A DNA stretch of 32,537 nucleotides from Lachnospiraceae bacterium UBA6403 (GCA_002437435.1 DJPV01000034.1:220-32756), one strand, 5' to 3'. Shown: positions 22,983 through 32,291, numbered from the stretch's first letter. The notes: generated by a model from the sequence alone, not told the origin. Made by a program: numbers and translations.

Positions 22983-24257
22983 TTAACATTCCCCATCTTT
23001 TATGTCAACACACATCCCGGCAAACATAGTAACTGCGGTTTCAAGTATGGCATCTGGAAATTCGAAATGCTCCGTGTGAAGCTGAGCATAATCCTCTCCA
23101 TCACCAATGCCGAAAAATGCGCCTTGTGTCTCCTGTAAGTACCAGCCAAAGTCCTCTGACCAGCGCATCGGTTCAGACAGCTCCATATATGGAATCTGAT
23201 GAGAAACCGCACATGCCCGGATCTTCTGCACCTGTTCTGCATGATTATCCGTAGAAGGGAATCGTTCAATCTCCTTCATCGAAAGTTCCAGATCTTCCTT
23301 CTGTGCCATAACCTCAGCCAGCTTACGGATCTCTGCCAGATACTCATTAAATACCTGTTCGCCTTCACTTCGAACGGTAAGTTTCAGATATCCGTCCGAT
23401 GCCGCTACACCGTAGTTCTCACTTCCAAGTTCCATACCAATCAAAGTCATGCGGACAAATCCCTTTGTCTCATTAAACTGCTTTGTCAGTTCTTCAATCT
23501 GAAGCAGGAGTCTGGCAAGTGCATATCCGGGATTTCTGCCAGCCTCCGGATACGCTGCATGGCTTGGAGTTCCTGTCATGTGGATCTTTAAACCTGTTGA
23601 AGCACATGCAAATGTTCCATCCTTCACAAGTACATTTCCAAGCGGCTTCCCCGGTATATTATGGAATCCATAAATTTCTCCGATATGCTTTTCTTTAATC
23701 AGGCTTTTGCAAAGCTCTGCACCCTTTCCAATCTCCTCCGCCGGCTGGAAGAGCAGATATATATCCCGTGCCAACAGTTCCTTTCTACTATCCAGATACA
23801 AGCCCAGTCCACATAACACGCTGCTGTGTCCGTCATGTCCACAGAAATGTCCGGGCTTTCCATCTTTGCCACATACCGCATCCATATCCGCCCGGAATGC
23901 AATCGGCTGCTTATATTCCGCCATTTGCTCTGGTATCTCCGCAGCCACTTCACTCACATCGAATGTTTTATCATTTTCTGCCCTTTTCACCGCATAAAAC
24001 CATACCCCACGGTCTACGATCTCTAATGCTGTATGCGATTTTAAGAAATCCATCAGCATTTGTTTTGTCTTTACTTCCTGCATGGAATGTTCCGGGATCT
24101 GGTGGAGCTGCTTTCGCAATGTTTTAATCTGTTCTATTATTTTGCCATCTATGATCTTAGCCCCCATAATCCTACCATCCATAACCTTATCATCCATGCT
24201 CTTATCACCCACAATCTTACCATCCATGACCGTACTTTTCATATTTTTATCATCCAT
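22983..24257 (-). CDS. M20D-family amidohydrolase/peptidase with pentapeptide-repeat N-terminus
   Basis: A 424-residue metallo-amidohydrolase. The catalytic part begins near residue 42 (IEQIKTLRKQLHQIPEHSMQ). It shows family M20D motifs: FRADMDAVCGKDG, GHFCGHDGHSSVLCGL with the metal-binding Cys and His, LLFQPAEEIGKGAEL, and a His in IYGFHNIPGKPLG. Relatives include hippurate hydrolase and N-acyl amino acid deacylases; the substrate is open. Residues 1-40 are eight tandem five-residue units (MDGKI-like) that no M20 enzyme needs. The ATG at 24257 is chosen because AGGAAGG is seven bases upstream, but several repeat units start with ATG in frame and could also serve. It is a single gene. Confidence 0.85.
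   Translation of the reverse strand: MDDKNMKSTVMDGKIVGDKSMDDKVMDGRIMGAKIIDGKIIEQIKTLRKQLHQIPEHSMQEVKTKQMLMDFLKSHTALEIVDRGVWFYAVKRAENDKTFDVSEVAAEIPEQMAEYKQPIAFRADMDAVCGKDGKPGHFCGHDGHSSVLCGLGLYLDSRKELLARDIYLLFQPAEEIGKGAELCKSLIKEKHIGEIYGFHNIPGKPLGNVLVKDGTFACASTGLKIHMTGTPSHAAYPEAGRNPGYALARLLLQIEELTKQFNETKGFVRMTLIGMELGSENYGVAASDGYLKLTVRSEGEQVFNEYLAEIRKLAEVMAQKEDLELSMKEIERFPSTDNHAEQVQKIRACAVSHQIPYMELSEPMRWSEDFGWYLQETQGAFFGIGDGEDYAQLHTEHFEFPDAILETAVTMFAGMCVDIKDGEC
24138..24257 (-). repeat. Eight tandem 15-bp repeats in the amidohydrolase N-terminus
   Basis: The units encode MDDKN, MKSTV, MDGKI, VGDKS, MDDKV, MDGRI, MGAKI and IDGKI. Each is 15 bases, beginning with ATG, GTG or ATA, and together they make 120 bases. 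The units have diverged, but the period is exact and in frame. Confidence 0.75.
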
Positions 24258-24405
24258 TTTTACACCTTCCTGCATATCCTATATACTTTATCTATCCTAC
24301 ATTTCTTCCCATCTATTCGTACCTTTTTTACTCCTGACCTAATTATACTCATACTGTCAATTATACATTCGGCGTCCCAAAGACTTTCTTCAAATAAAAA
24401 ATCTG

Positions 24406-24434
24406 TTTACAAAATATCCCTGTCAGTGTATACT
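24406..24434 (+). promoter_or_regulatory. Promoter of the fluoride-riboswitch/antiporter transcript
   Basis: TTTACA (24406-24411) and TATACT (24429-24434) are separated by 17 bases. The transcript would start near 24441, immediately before the aptamer. The rest of the divergent spacer (24258-24405) is AT-rich, and I see nothing firm in it. Confidence 0.65.
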
Positions 24435-24440
24435 ATCACA

Positions 24441-24536
24441 CATGGGAATGAAGTTCTCCCTTGGGAAACCTAAACCGCTTAGTAAGCTGATGACTTCTGT
24501 GATTATATTGTCGCAGAAAAAGCATCAGTTTTTTTT
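24441..24536 (+). ncRNA. Fluoride riboswitch (crcB motif) with terminator
   Basis: The aptamer shows the crcB pattern: GGGAATGAAGTTCTCCC (24444-24460), then AAACCGC and GCTGATGACTTCTG (24486-24499). A terminator uses CTGATG (24487-24492) pairing with CATCAG (24523-24528), followed by eight Ts (24529-24536). The 3' aptamer strand is part of the terminator, so fluoride binding would allow read-through. The antiporter gene begins 23 bases downstream. Confidence 0.88.
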
Positions 24537-24559
24537 GCGTCCAAAGGAGGAATTATACA

Positions 24560-25747
24560 ATGTTAACGTCACTCGCATTTATCTTTCTGGCAGGTCTTGC
24601 CATCGCGACTCTCTTCCAGAGTCTTAAGCTTCCACGGATCATCGGTATGCTGATCACCGGTATCTTGTTAGGTCCGTATGTTCTGGATCTCTTTGATCCA
24701 TCGATTCTGTCCATCTCATCCGATCTGCGTCAGATGGCTCTGATCATCATTCTGTTAAAAGCAGGCTTATCCCTGAATCTTGCCGACCTGAAAAAAGTAG
24801 GTCGCCCTGCCATCATGATGGCATGTGTTCCGGCAAGCTGTGAGCTTCTCGCATTTTTCCTGTTTGCACCATATATACTTGGTGTTACCCGGATCGAAGC
24901 CGCCGTTATGGGCGCTGTCCTTGCTGCTGTATCTCCGGCTGTTGTTGTACCCCGTATGGTACACCTGATGGAAACCGGATATGGCACAGAGAAAAGTATC
25001 CCTCAGCTTATCATGGCTGGAGCATCCTGCGATGATATCTATGTCATCGTATTATTCTCCACCTTTACCAGCATGGCACAGGGTGGAAGTGCACATATCA
25101 TGGATTTTGTAAATATCCCAATCTCCATTATACTCGGAATCCTGCTCGGTGCAGTAACCGGTTATTCCTTAAGTCTTTTCTTCGAACTGGCATACAGACA
25201 TGACCGCTATATCCGAAACAGCGTCAAGGTTATCGTCATTCTGGGCATGTCCTTCATGCTTATGGCGATCCAGAACTGGCTGGATGGTATCGTATCTGTA
25301 TCCGGTCTGCTCGCTGTTGTCAGTATGGCATGTGTGATAAAGATCAAATGCATCCCTTCCGTGACCAAACGACTTTCGGAAAAATTCGGCAAGCTCTGGC
25401 TGGCTGCGGAAGTAATCTTATTTGTTCTGGTCGGCGCGGCTGTCGATATCCGCTATACCCTGACTGCCGGACTGGCTGCTGTCGGTATGATCCTTCTGGC
25501 ACTGGTATTCCGTTCCATCGGTGTATCTCTTTGTCTGCTTGGAACGAATCTGACATGGAAAGAGCGTCTTTTCTGTGTCATTTCCTATCTGCCAAAAGCA
25601 ACCGTTCAGGCTGCGATCGGCTCTGTTCCCCTTGCCATGGGACTGCTTTGTGGCAAGCTTGTATTATCCGTTGCCGTTCTTGGTATTCTGATCACTGCCC
25701 CACTCGGTGCATTCGGCATCGATATGACCTATAAAAAATTATTGTAA
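24560..25747 (+). CDS. Cation/proton antiporter (CPA family) under fluoride riboswitch
   Basis: A 395-residue membrane protein with about 11-12 helices, of the monovalent cation/proton antiporter superfamily. Typical parts are LPRIIGMLITGILLGPYVLD at residues 24-43, LILLKAGLSLNL-type helix 3 and GASCDDIYVIVLF with an Asp pair in the ion-site helix. GGAGG lies nine bases before the ATG. The fluoride riboswitch directly upstream ties its expression to fluoride; antiporters are known members of fluoride regulons beside CrcB/Fluc and CLC-F. It may expel fluoride by exchange or restore pH after HF entry. Which ions move is inferred, not shown. Confidence 0.88.
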   Translation: MLTSLAFIFLAGLAIATLFQSLKLPRIIGMLITGILLGPYVLDLFDPSILSISSDLRQMALIIILLKAGLSLNLADLKKVGRPAIMMACVPASCELLAFFLFAPYILGVTRIEAAVMGAVLAAVSPAVVVPRMVHLMETGYGTEKSIPQLIMAGASCDDIYVIVLFSTFTSMAQGGSAHIMDFVNIPISIILGILLGAVTGYSLSLFFELAYRHDRYIRNSVKVIVILGMSFMLMAIQNWLDGIVSVSGLLAVVSMACVIKIKCIPSVTKRLSEKFGKLWLAAEVILFVLVGAAVDIRYTLTAGLAAVGMILLALVFRSIGVSLCLLGTNLTWKERLFCVISYLPKATVQAAIGSVPLAMGLLCGKLVLSVAVLGILITAPLGAFGIDMTYKKLL

Positions 25748-25814
25748 CCTTTTTGAGTTCTGAATTGTTTTATTAGTAGAAAGGCCTTTTAACACAAGAA
25801 AAGAGGATGTGACT

Positions 25815-26126
25815 ATGCGATTACCAACACAAACTGTTATACAGACATATCAGGAAAATCTGTTCCGCATTGCGTTTTCCAGTTGTCAGAACCGGGAGGA
25901 TGCCGAAGATGTTGTGCAGGAAACCTTTCTTCGCTATCATTCAAACGCCATGGATTTTAACGATGAAATGCATATCCGGGCATGGCTGATCCGGGTTACG
26001 ATCAATCAGTCAAAGAATATGCTTCGTACCTTCTGGCACAGGAACCGGACATCATTGGAAGATTATATGGAACAACTGAATTTTCCTGATCCTGAAAGCC
26101 AGGAATTATTTGAAACAGTCATGAAG
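25815..26126 (+). pseudogene. Truncated ECF sigma factor (region 2 only)
   Basis: The first 104 codons encode the sigma-70 region 2 of an ECF-type factor: VIQTYQENLFRIAFSSCQNR, then EDAEDVVQETFLRYHSNA, RAWLIRVTINQSKNMLR and a linker up to LFETVMKLP. In intact members region 4 follows here. Instead the reading frame meets DNA that, in another frame, encodes a membrane segment. The open frame runs on as unrelated residues to 26303. AGAGG eight bases before the ATG at 25815 supports the start. The loss of region 4 should abolish -35 recognition, so this is called a pseudogene. Confidence 0.75.
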
Positions 26127-26614
26127 CTGCCGGACTGGCAGCCATCTTCTGTCTGTCAAATGGCATCTGTCTGGCAGCAACCGGAAGTACCTGGGTGCAT
26201 AAGGTATTTTCTACCGCAGATGGCACGAAGGTCGAATACGATGCAGAAGACGCTACCATGTCTTTCCGTATCGAATCAACCGATCAGACCTATGTCAACG
26301 TGAAAGCCGGAAGACTGTATTTTACACTGAACGGACAGCAGACCGATATCACCGATAAATGCAGTGCAGATACCTACTTCCGTTACGATTACACGGATAC
26401 CGATCATATCACACATGTGATCATCATAGGCGGAACTGTCGATGATTATGGCTATGCGGAATATCTGTTTGATGCAGACGGCACTTATATCTTCAACAAT
26501 ATGAATGTATCTTCCGATACTCCGGCATGGTTTGTAAATGCGGAAAATGATCTCGGTGTAGATGTGGAATCCTTATCGGATGAAGCAGCTACCTATTCCG
26601 TGACCGAAGAATAA
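26127..26614 (+). pseudogene. Remnant of a membrane-anchored partner protein (anti-sigma-like position)
   Basis: In the frame ending at 26614 the DNA encodes AAGLAAIFCLSNGICLAATG, a signal-anchor-like helix, followed by an extracytoplasmic part of about 145 residues rich in Asp, Thr and Tyr. No start codon or cytoplasmic N-terminus remains; a GTG at 26195 has no ribosome site. Genes of this shape follow ECF sigma genes and often encode anti-sigma factors with a C-terminal sensor domain. The junction near 26126-26134 looks like a single deletion that removed sigma region 4 and the partner's N-terminus. The family of the outer domain is not recognised. Confidence 0.65.
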
Positions 26615-26779
26615 AAATTTATAAATAATTCCATAAATTCCCCATTTTCTTTCGTATGTAAATTAAGGAAGCAAACAAACCAGACATTGATAAGACTATA
26701 TACATTTTTGAATATTCTTATTCACTGATATATGTTAGTATTATTGATATCTGACCACGAAAGAAATGGAGGATTTTTC

Positions 26780-28072
26780 ATGAATAAAAAGATAATCAGC
26801 TTATTACTCGGTGCATGTCTGTGCACAAGCCTTGCAGGATGCGGAAACGCAGATAACAACGGCGGCAACGTCACAAAACAGAACCATTCAGCATCAAAGG
26901 AACTCGGAAGTGATATCGCAGACGGGGCGAAACCGGCACCCGTCGATTCCTACGAGGAACTTAAAAACGGTGTCAACAATTTCGCATTTGACCTGTATGA
27001 AGCACTTCCAGAAGACAGCAACTGCTTCTATTCTCCTTACAGTATTTCAAGCGCACTGTCAATGCTCGATCAGGGTGCAGGAGGCGAAACGAAAAATGAA
27101 CTGGAAGCAGCACTTGGCATCAAAGATCTTTCTACCTGGAATACGGAAATGCAGAGTTATCTGAACAAGGACTGGTCCAAGCAGACATATGTAAATACTG
27201 CAAATTCCATCTGGATGACCACAGGAAAAGACTGGGCAGCCGGCATATCAGATGATTTCCTTCTTCCAGCCAAGACCTATTACCATGGTGAGATATATGA
27301 AGCCGATTTTTCAGAACAGGCCGACCAGGTTGTGAAAGATGTAAATAACTGGGTGAATGAACATACAAACCAAATGATCCCATCTATCATGGATGAGCTT
27401 CCTGCTGGTACTGTTATGATGCTTATTAATGCAGTTTACTTTGAAGGAAAATGGATGATACCATTTACAGAGGATAATACATATGATGATACTTTCCACG
27501 GAACAAACGGAGATTCTACAGTTCCAATGATGCACCTGTATGACGAACGATTCTCTTATGTGGATAACGGATCGATAAAAGGAATCACACTTCCTTACGA
27601 TGGTGATTCCGTTGTAATGAAAGTCTTCCTTCCATCTAAAGAAGGCGACACGATCACCGACCTGTTCAATTCTTTAAGCAGTGATGAGAAACAGGCACTT
27701 ATCAACTCTCTGGATAACGCAGATTCTCCTGAGATTGAGACCGTTCAGCTTCCAAAATTCACAGATGAACAGAGTATCAATGGTCTGGATGATATCCTGA
27801 AAGGACTTGGAATCCAGTCCGCATATACTTCCGCTGATTTCTCAAAGATTGCAGATGACATCGCCGTATCTTCCGTTTCTCACAGAGCAAAAGTGATCGT
27901 TGATGAAAACGGAACAAAGGCTGCCGCTGAAACGGATATCATGATCGCAGAAACTGCACTGGAGATACCGGAAGAAACTTATAACTTCATCGTTGACCAG
28001 CCATTTGTCTATGTAATTGAAGATCAGGATACCGGAATGATCCTGTTCATGGGACGGGTAAATGATCTGTAA
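26780..28072 (+). CDS. Serpin-family protease inhibitor, lipoprotein
   Basis: A 430-residue secreted lipoprotein. The signal peptide ends in lipobox LAGC with Cys21, then a linker of about 35 residues leads into a full serpin fold: FYSPYSISSALSMLDQGAGG, MLINAVYFEGKW and the C-terminal signature DQPFVYVIEDQDTGMILFMG. The hinge GTKAAAETD (from residue 378) has the small residues needed for loop insertion, so it should be inhibitory. Counting P15 from Gly378 puts P1-P1' near Thr392-Ala393 in MIAETALEIP, which fits elastase-like more than trypsin-like targets; this is tentative. GGAGG seven bases before the ATG at 26780 fixes the start. Gut Firmicutes and bifidobacterial serpins act on host or microbial serine proteases. 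Confidence 0.93.
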   Translation: MNKKIISLLLGACLCTSLAGCGNADNNGGNVTKQNHSASKELGSDIADGAKPAPVDSYEELKNGVNNFAFDLYEALPEDSNCFYSPYSISSALSMLDQGAGGETKNELEAALGIKDLSTWNTEMQSYLNKDWSKQTYVNTANSIWMTTGKDWAAGISDDFLLPAKTYYHGEIYEADFSEQADQVVKDVNNWVNEHTNQMIPSIMDELPAGTVMMLINAVYFEGKWMIPFTEDNTYDDTFHGTNGDSTVPMMHLYDERFSYVDNGSIKGITLPYDGDSVVMKVFLPSKEGDTITDLFNSLSSDEKQALINSLDNADSPEIETVQLPKFTDEQSINGLDDILKGLGIQSAYTSADFSKIADDIAVSSVSHRAKVIVDENGTKAAAETDIMIAETALEIPEETYNFIVDQPFVYVIEDQDTGMILFMGRVNDL

Positions 28073-28099
28073 TGTCCAATCGGATATTGACTGCTCCTA

Positions 28100-29830
28100 T
28101 TATTTTGACAGATCAAATGCTGTAGGATAATTTCTGGCGGCTCTTGCAAAACACTGGCCATTTGCAAATGCCGTCAGAGCTTTTCCTGCCAGCAGATTGT
28201 TCTCATCCTGAGAAAGCTCATATTTTGCCTGAACAGAAAGTGCCTGATAATTAATTCCCCGATACATACACTTCTTCGCTTCATTCAGATAATATTCACG
28301 AAGCTTCCATTCATTTGCATTATTCTTAATACTCTTATTATTCCTTTTTTGACCACAGTCACATTCTTTATTCATGCAGTCTCTCGCAGCACACCATATC
28401 TGCTTCTCCAGTTCACGCTGTGCACGATCAATGATCTCATAGACATCTCCCCCTAATTGAATCCGGCAAAAAGTTCCGGTTGTATCCGGCTGTGCACTGA
28501 GCAAAGGCTCCTTACAGCCTTTCTGAAGATAAAAACTCATATCGTCTACATCGATCACATGCCGTACCGTGGTACGAAATGAAAAATCCCTGCATTGTAA
28601 TCCCCAGTTATTATAAAATGGCAGCCAGTTATCCTGCCAGCCATAATGAAACATCCCATCAGCATCCAGCATATCAGAAGGCATCTCCGGATCTATCTCC
28701 GGTGTTGCTGTATGTTCCTGCTCTGTGGCCTTCTGGTACCAGCACACATTTTCCCAGTCTTTACGATATCTCAGATTCCAGCCCTCCGGTATATAAAACC
28801 GATTCAGGGACTGTGCTTCATATAACGTATCCATCGTAACATTTCCGGCATGTTCCTTTATGTACTGTTCTGCACTCCAATATCTCGGAAGACAATCTGT
28901 CCAGTACGCCTTTCCGGTCATCAGAGAATCCTGCAGATCTGACAGATTATACCCGTTATTCGCTAATATATAATCATGTTCACCGAAGTCTCCCGATCTC
29001 CTCACTCCATACTTCGCCGCCGTAAATTCGACAATCGATACATCATGCTTTCTGTCTCCAAAGCCCTGATTGCAGCCGGTGATATAGTTCCATTTTCTAT
29101 GATGCTCCAACGCAGCTTCCGTACTGTCGCAAAATGCAAGTGAATAGATAAAGGCATCATTCCACATATGCCTGTCATCACTTTTTATCATATCGCCATC
29201 TCCTGCATTCTGTCCGCCGGAGCCCTGTACCATAAGTCCTTTTTCATTCAAGCCTGCACGGTGGAACATATCGGAGCTTATAAATGCATATCCATCTTCC
29301 GGAAATGCAAGAATAGCCGGTAGATAATCTCTGGCATCAAATGGGAGATCCATATTGCCAGCCCCGATCAGGTGTCCGTTTTCTGTCATCTGATCCCATG
29401 CGGCGATCTGTGAGCACTCGTGATCTTCGGCTTTTCCTTCTGTCTCTGCACGAAGCATACTTTTACCATAAAGCACCAGAACCATCTCCTGCCAAAGATG
29501 TCCTGTCTCATCTGCCATACCTTTTAGCAGCTCGATCAATGAAGGGAATTCTTTTCTGGTCGCTGCTGTATAATCTTCACACAGGTGGAAAACTTTGTCT
29601 CTTATTTCTTTCTCATCATTACATGGAGCTGAAGTCTTCTCAATTTGACGGAGATATACAGCCATAAGATCGTTCACGCGGGCAAGCAGAGCTTCTCTGC
29701 ACTGCATGGCATACTGCCGTCCCATGTCATACCAGCTTCCCGACACAACAACAAACTGCATAACCCCATCCGGTGCATTCTCCGGATCATATCCATATGT
29801 ATCCATTATCTTACGCATCATATTCCCCAT
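28100..29830 (-). CDS. C45-type Ntn hydrolase (acyl-CoA:6-APA acyltransferase-like)
   Basis: A 576-residue protein. Its central part resembles the C45 peptidase/isopenicillin N acyltransferase family. The likely nucleophile Cys139 is in DHECSQIAAW, followed by GHLIGAGNMDLPFD and AGLNEKGLMVQGSGG. In this fold the Cys becomes N-terminal by self-cleavage, which would give chains of about 138 and 438 residues. A Cys-rich segment near the C-terminus (DCMNKECDCGQK) is unusual. No signal peptide is seen. The ATG at 29830 follows GGGAGCGGA and is preferred to an in-frame TTG inside the PucR gene. It follows the PucR gene by 16 bases and closes the operon. The substrate is unknown. Confidence 0.8.
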   Translation of the reverse strand: MGNMMRKIMDTYGYDPENAPDGVMQFVVVSGSWYDMGRQYAMQCREALLARVNDLMAVYLRQIEKTSAPCNDEKEIRDKVFHLCEDYTAATRKEFPSLIELLKGMADETGHLWQEMVLVLYGKSMLRAETEGKAEDHECSQIAAWDQMTENGHLIGAGNMDLPFDARDYLPAILAFPEDGYAFISSDMFHRAGLNEKGLMVQGSGGQNAGDGDMIKSDDRHMWNDAFIYSLAFCDSTEAALEHHRKWNYITGCNQGFGDRKHDVSIVEFTAAKYGVRRSGDFGEHDYILANNGYNLSDLQDSLMTGKAYWTDCLPRYWSAEQYIKEHAGNVTMDTLYEAQSLNRFYIPEGWNLRYRKDWENVCWYQKATEQEHTATPEIDPEMPSDMLDADGMFHYGWQDNWLPFYNNWGLQCRDFSFRTTVRHVIDVDDMSFYLQKGCKEPLLSAQPDTTGTFCRIQLGGDVYEIIDRAQRELEKQIWCAARDCMNKECDCGQKRNNKSIKNNANEWKLREYYLNEAKKCMYRGINYQALSVQAKYELSQDENNLLAGKALTAFANGQCFARAARNYPTAFDLSK

Positions 29831-29846
29831 CTTTTTCCGCTCCCTT

Positions 29847-31016
29847 CTATTCGTCGATATCAAGATTTTCAATTGATTTCAGATATTTCTTTATCATAAA
29901 TGCCATAATAAATTCCGCATCGATCAAACGGTCGTCCAGATCCTCCTGTATGATCGTACTGATACGTTCCAGTCTGTACCGAAGCGTATTTCTATGAATA
30001 TAGAGGGCTGCTGCCGTCATCTGGCTATTGCAGTTATTTTCCAGATATGCCGATAAAGTCTCTGTCAGATTTGCATCATTTAACTGATCATATTCCTCCA
30101 GCCGCCCCAGCATGTTCGTATAAAATCTCCGAAGTTCAGTCTTGTCTTTCACATAAAATAAAAGATTATAAAGCCCCAGCTTACTGAAATACTGAACCCG
30201 ATCTTTCTTGTCCATAACCCGCTGTAACTTACAGGCTCTTCGCGCCTGAAAATAGCTGTCACTGATCTTATCAACAAACCTTGTCGGCATTCCCACACCG
30301 GCAAACAGATTAATCTCCAGACCTGTCTTTTTTGCCTCCGTCGTTATCATATCAAGCAACTGATCGATCGCAATGTCATCATATGGTACGATCAAAATGA
30401 TCTCATTTCCACTCGAAGTCATCAAAAGCTTTTTTGATAAAAGCTTCTGGATCTGATCCTTAACGATCATATATAAACAGGCAAACTGCTCTGTATTCAA
30501 CTCCTCATGGTTATACAGGATCAACACAGAATTTTTCGTTTCCAGATCGATCCCATACTGCTGTGCCGTAAATATCACTTTCCCCTGACTGTCAAAGGTT
30601 CTGTTAATAACGGATTGAAAAAGCATCTCCAGTTTTTCTTCATTATCCGAAGAAGACCGGATCAACTCATATACTTCCTGCAGCATCACACTCGCCCGAA
30701 TCTGACCGGAACATATATATACCGGTATTCTGCATTTGTCTGCTTTTTCTATAATCTCCGAATCTGCATTATCTGTATGTAAGATAACCGCATTACCCAT
30801 ATAGGCTCTGCACACATCTAATATCTGCAAGATGAATTCCGGTCTGGTCTGACAGATTTTTTTCGAAATAATATATATACAGTTGTTTGATGCTATTGCC
30901 TCTTTAAATTCTTCCAGATCAGCTTCTGCTACATAGATGGAGCAGGTTTTTTTACTTAATTTTAAGGAATACTCTCCTGCCTTCTGGATTATATTCTGTT
31001 CCTGTATTCGATCCAT
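29847..31016 (-). CDS. PucR/CdaR-type transcription regulator
   Basis: A 389-residue regulator. The C-terminus has the PucR-type helix-turn-helix (NNCNSQMTAAALYIHRNTLR, YRLERI). The middle is a GGDEF-like CdaR domain without catalytic residues, and the N-terminus is an uncharacterised effector region. Members usually activate genes for purine, sugar-acid or amino acid catabolism. GGAGG stands six bases before the ATG at 31016, which is preferred over an earlier start. It is third in the operon, between the MFS transporter and the C45 hydrolase, so it probably controls this cluster in response to its substrate. Confidence 0.85.
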   Translation of the reverse strand: MDRIQEQNIIQKAGEYSLKLSKKTCSIYVAEADLEEFKEAIASNNCIYIISKKICQTRPEFILQILDVCRAYMGNAVILHTDNADSEIIEKADKCRIPVYICSGQIRASVMLQEVYELIRSSSDNEEKLEMLFQSVINRTFDSQGKVIFTAQQYGIDLETKNSVLILYNHEELNTEQFACLYMIVKDQIQKLLSKKLLMTSSGNEIILIVPYDDIAIDQLLDMITTEAKKTGLEINLFAGVGMPTRFVDKISDSYFQARRACKLQRVMDKKDRVQYFSKLGLYNLLFYVKDKTELRRFYTNMLGRLEEYDQLNDANLTETLSAYLENNCNSQMTAAALYIHRNTLRYRLERISTIIQEDLDDRLIDAEFIMAFMIKKYLKSIENLDIDE

Positions 31017-31058
31017 ATGATACCTCCATTCTGTATTTATCATACTGAATCAACGCCG

Positions 31059-32276
31059 CTATAACAATATATTTTTCCTGTTCATATATCTGGAATATAC
31101 ATAAAATATAATGATTCCGCATAAAAGCAGTACACCGCTTACAATAAAGATACTCTGATATCCAAATCCTGAAATGATCCAGCCGCCAACCGCCGGACCT
31201 GCAGACTGCATAATATCAGGGAACAGATAATATGTACTGGACGCTACCCCACGCCGATCCGATCCTGCAAGCTGCAATGCCTTTGTCTGCATAGCAGGCT
31301 GTCCTGATCCCTGTCCATATCCTTTGCAGAAAGCTCCGATCCAGAACAGAAGTATCCCACCGGCACATGCCAGACTGAACATTCCTGCTGCCGCGATGAA
31401 TAATGCCGGAACTATGACATATGGCAATCCCTTTTTATCATAGATCTTTCCTGAAAATATCCTTGCAAGGAGTACCGCAACTGCACTCACCGTAAAATAA
31501 GTTCCCACATTTGCAATTCCTTTACTGTCACCATATAAGACAACAAAGGAACTCTCGATACCATTTGCAAATGAGAACAACGAAGCTATAAGACTTAATA
31601 CAAGAACCTCTTTTGCCAGTAATTTCGTCCATATGAACTTTACCGACAGCTTTTCACGCTGCTTCTCAGAAGGTTTGCTTTCCTTCTGTTTTTTATTTAT
31701 CATCTGACTGCCCGATCTGACAAATACGATCATAATAAATGCAGAAGCAACCGCACCGGCAGCACAATAAAAGCTGTATACATATCCATAAGAATTCCCC
31801 AGATATATGCCAAGGGATGGCGCAAACGAAGTTACAACGACTGTTGTAAGTCCGAAATAACCGACGCCTTCTCCCATTCTGGAATCTGCAACATTATCTG
31901 CCAGTATCGCCATGATCGCAGTCGATGTCATAGCAAATGCCCCACCATGAATGATCCTGCATAAAAACAACATTCCTATACTGCTGCTGACCCCATAGCC
32001 TAAAATAGCCACTAACATCAGAATCAAAGCCGCCATGAGAAGACCCTTTTTATTCCATTTGTCAAGCAGGATTCCACAAAACGGATGGATTAGCAATGCT
32101 GCGATCGCATAGCTTCCAACGATAGTTCCGGCAATCCCGATCGAATGATCACTATTTACAATGTACTTTGACATGACCGGATTTACCATGTTCGAGCTTA
32201 GAAACAGCATGAAGTTGATCAAACTGATCAGTATAAAATTTTTTGTCCATAAGCGATCCTTCTGCTTCTGTTTCAT
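31059..32276 (-). CDS. Major facilitator superfamily transporter
   Basis: A 405-residue membrane protein with 12 predicted helices in two halves, and a loop rich in Lys and Glu (KKQKESKPSEKQREKLS) between them. Typical MFS elements include GILLDKWNKKGLL in the loop after helix 2 and GKIYDKKGLPY in the second half. The ATG at 32276 has GGAGG five bases upstream; the ATG four codons earlier has no space for a ribosome site. It lies 15 bases after the hydrolase stop and 42 bases before the PucR start. Direction and substrate are not evident. Confidence 0.9.
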   Translation of the reverse strand: MKQKQKDRLWTKNFILISLINFMLFLSSNMVNPVMSKYIVNSDHSIGIAGTIVGSYAIAALLIHPFCGILLDKWNKKGLLMAALILMLVAILGYGVSSSIGMLFLCRIIHGGAFAMTSTAIMAILADNVADSRMGEGVGYFGLTTVVVTSFAPSLGIYLGNSYGYVYSFYCAAGAVASAFIMIVFVRSGSQMINKKQKESKPSEKQREKLSVKFIWTKLLAKEVLVLSLIASLFSFANGIESSFVVLYGDSKGIANVGTYFTVSAVAVLLARIFSGKIYDKKGLPYVIVPALFIAAAGMFSLACAGGILLFWIGAFCKGYGQGSGQPAMQTKALQLAGSDRRGVASSTYYLFPDIMQSAGPAVGGWIISGFGYQSIFIVSGVLLLCGIIIFYVYSRYMNRKNILL

Positions 32277-32291
32277 ATATGCCTCCATCCA

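Noticed and set aside
25815..26614. Programmed frameshift making one sigma-membrane fusion protein
   Set aside because: There is no slippery heptamer near the junction, and both region 4 of sigma and the start of the partner are missing, so a deletion is simpler.
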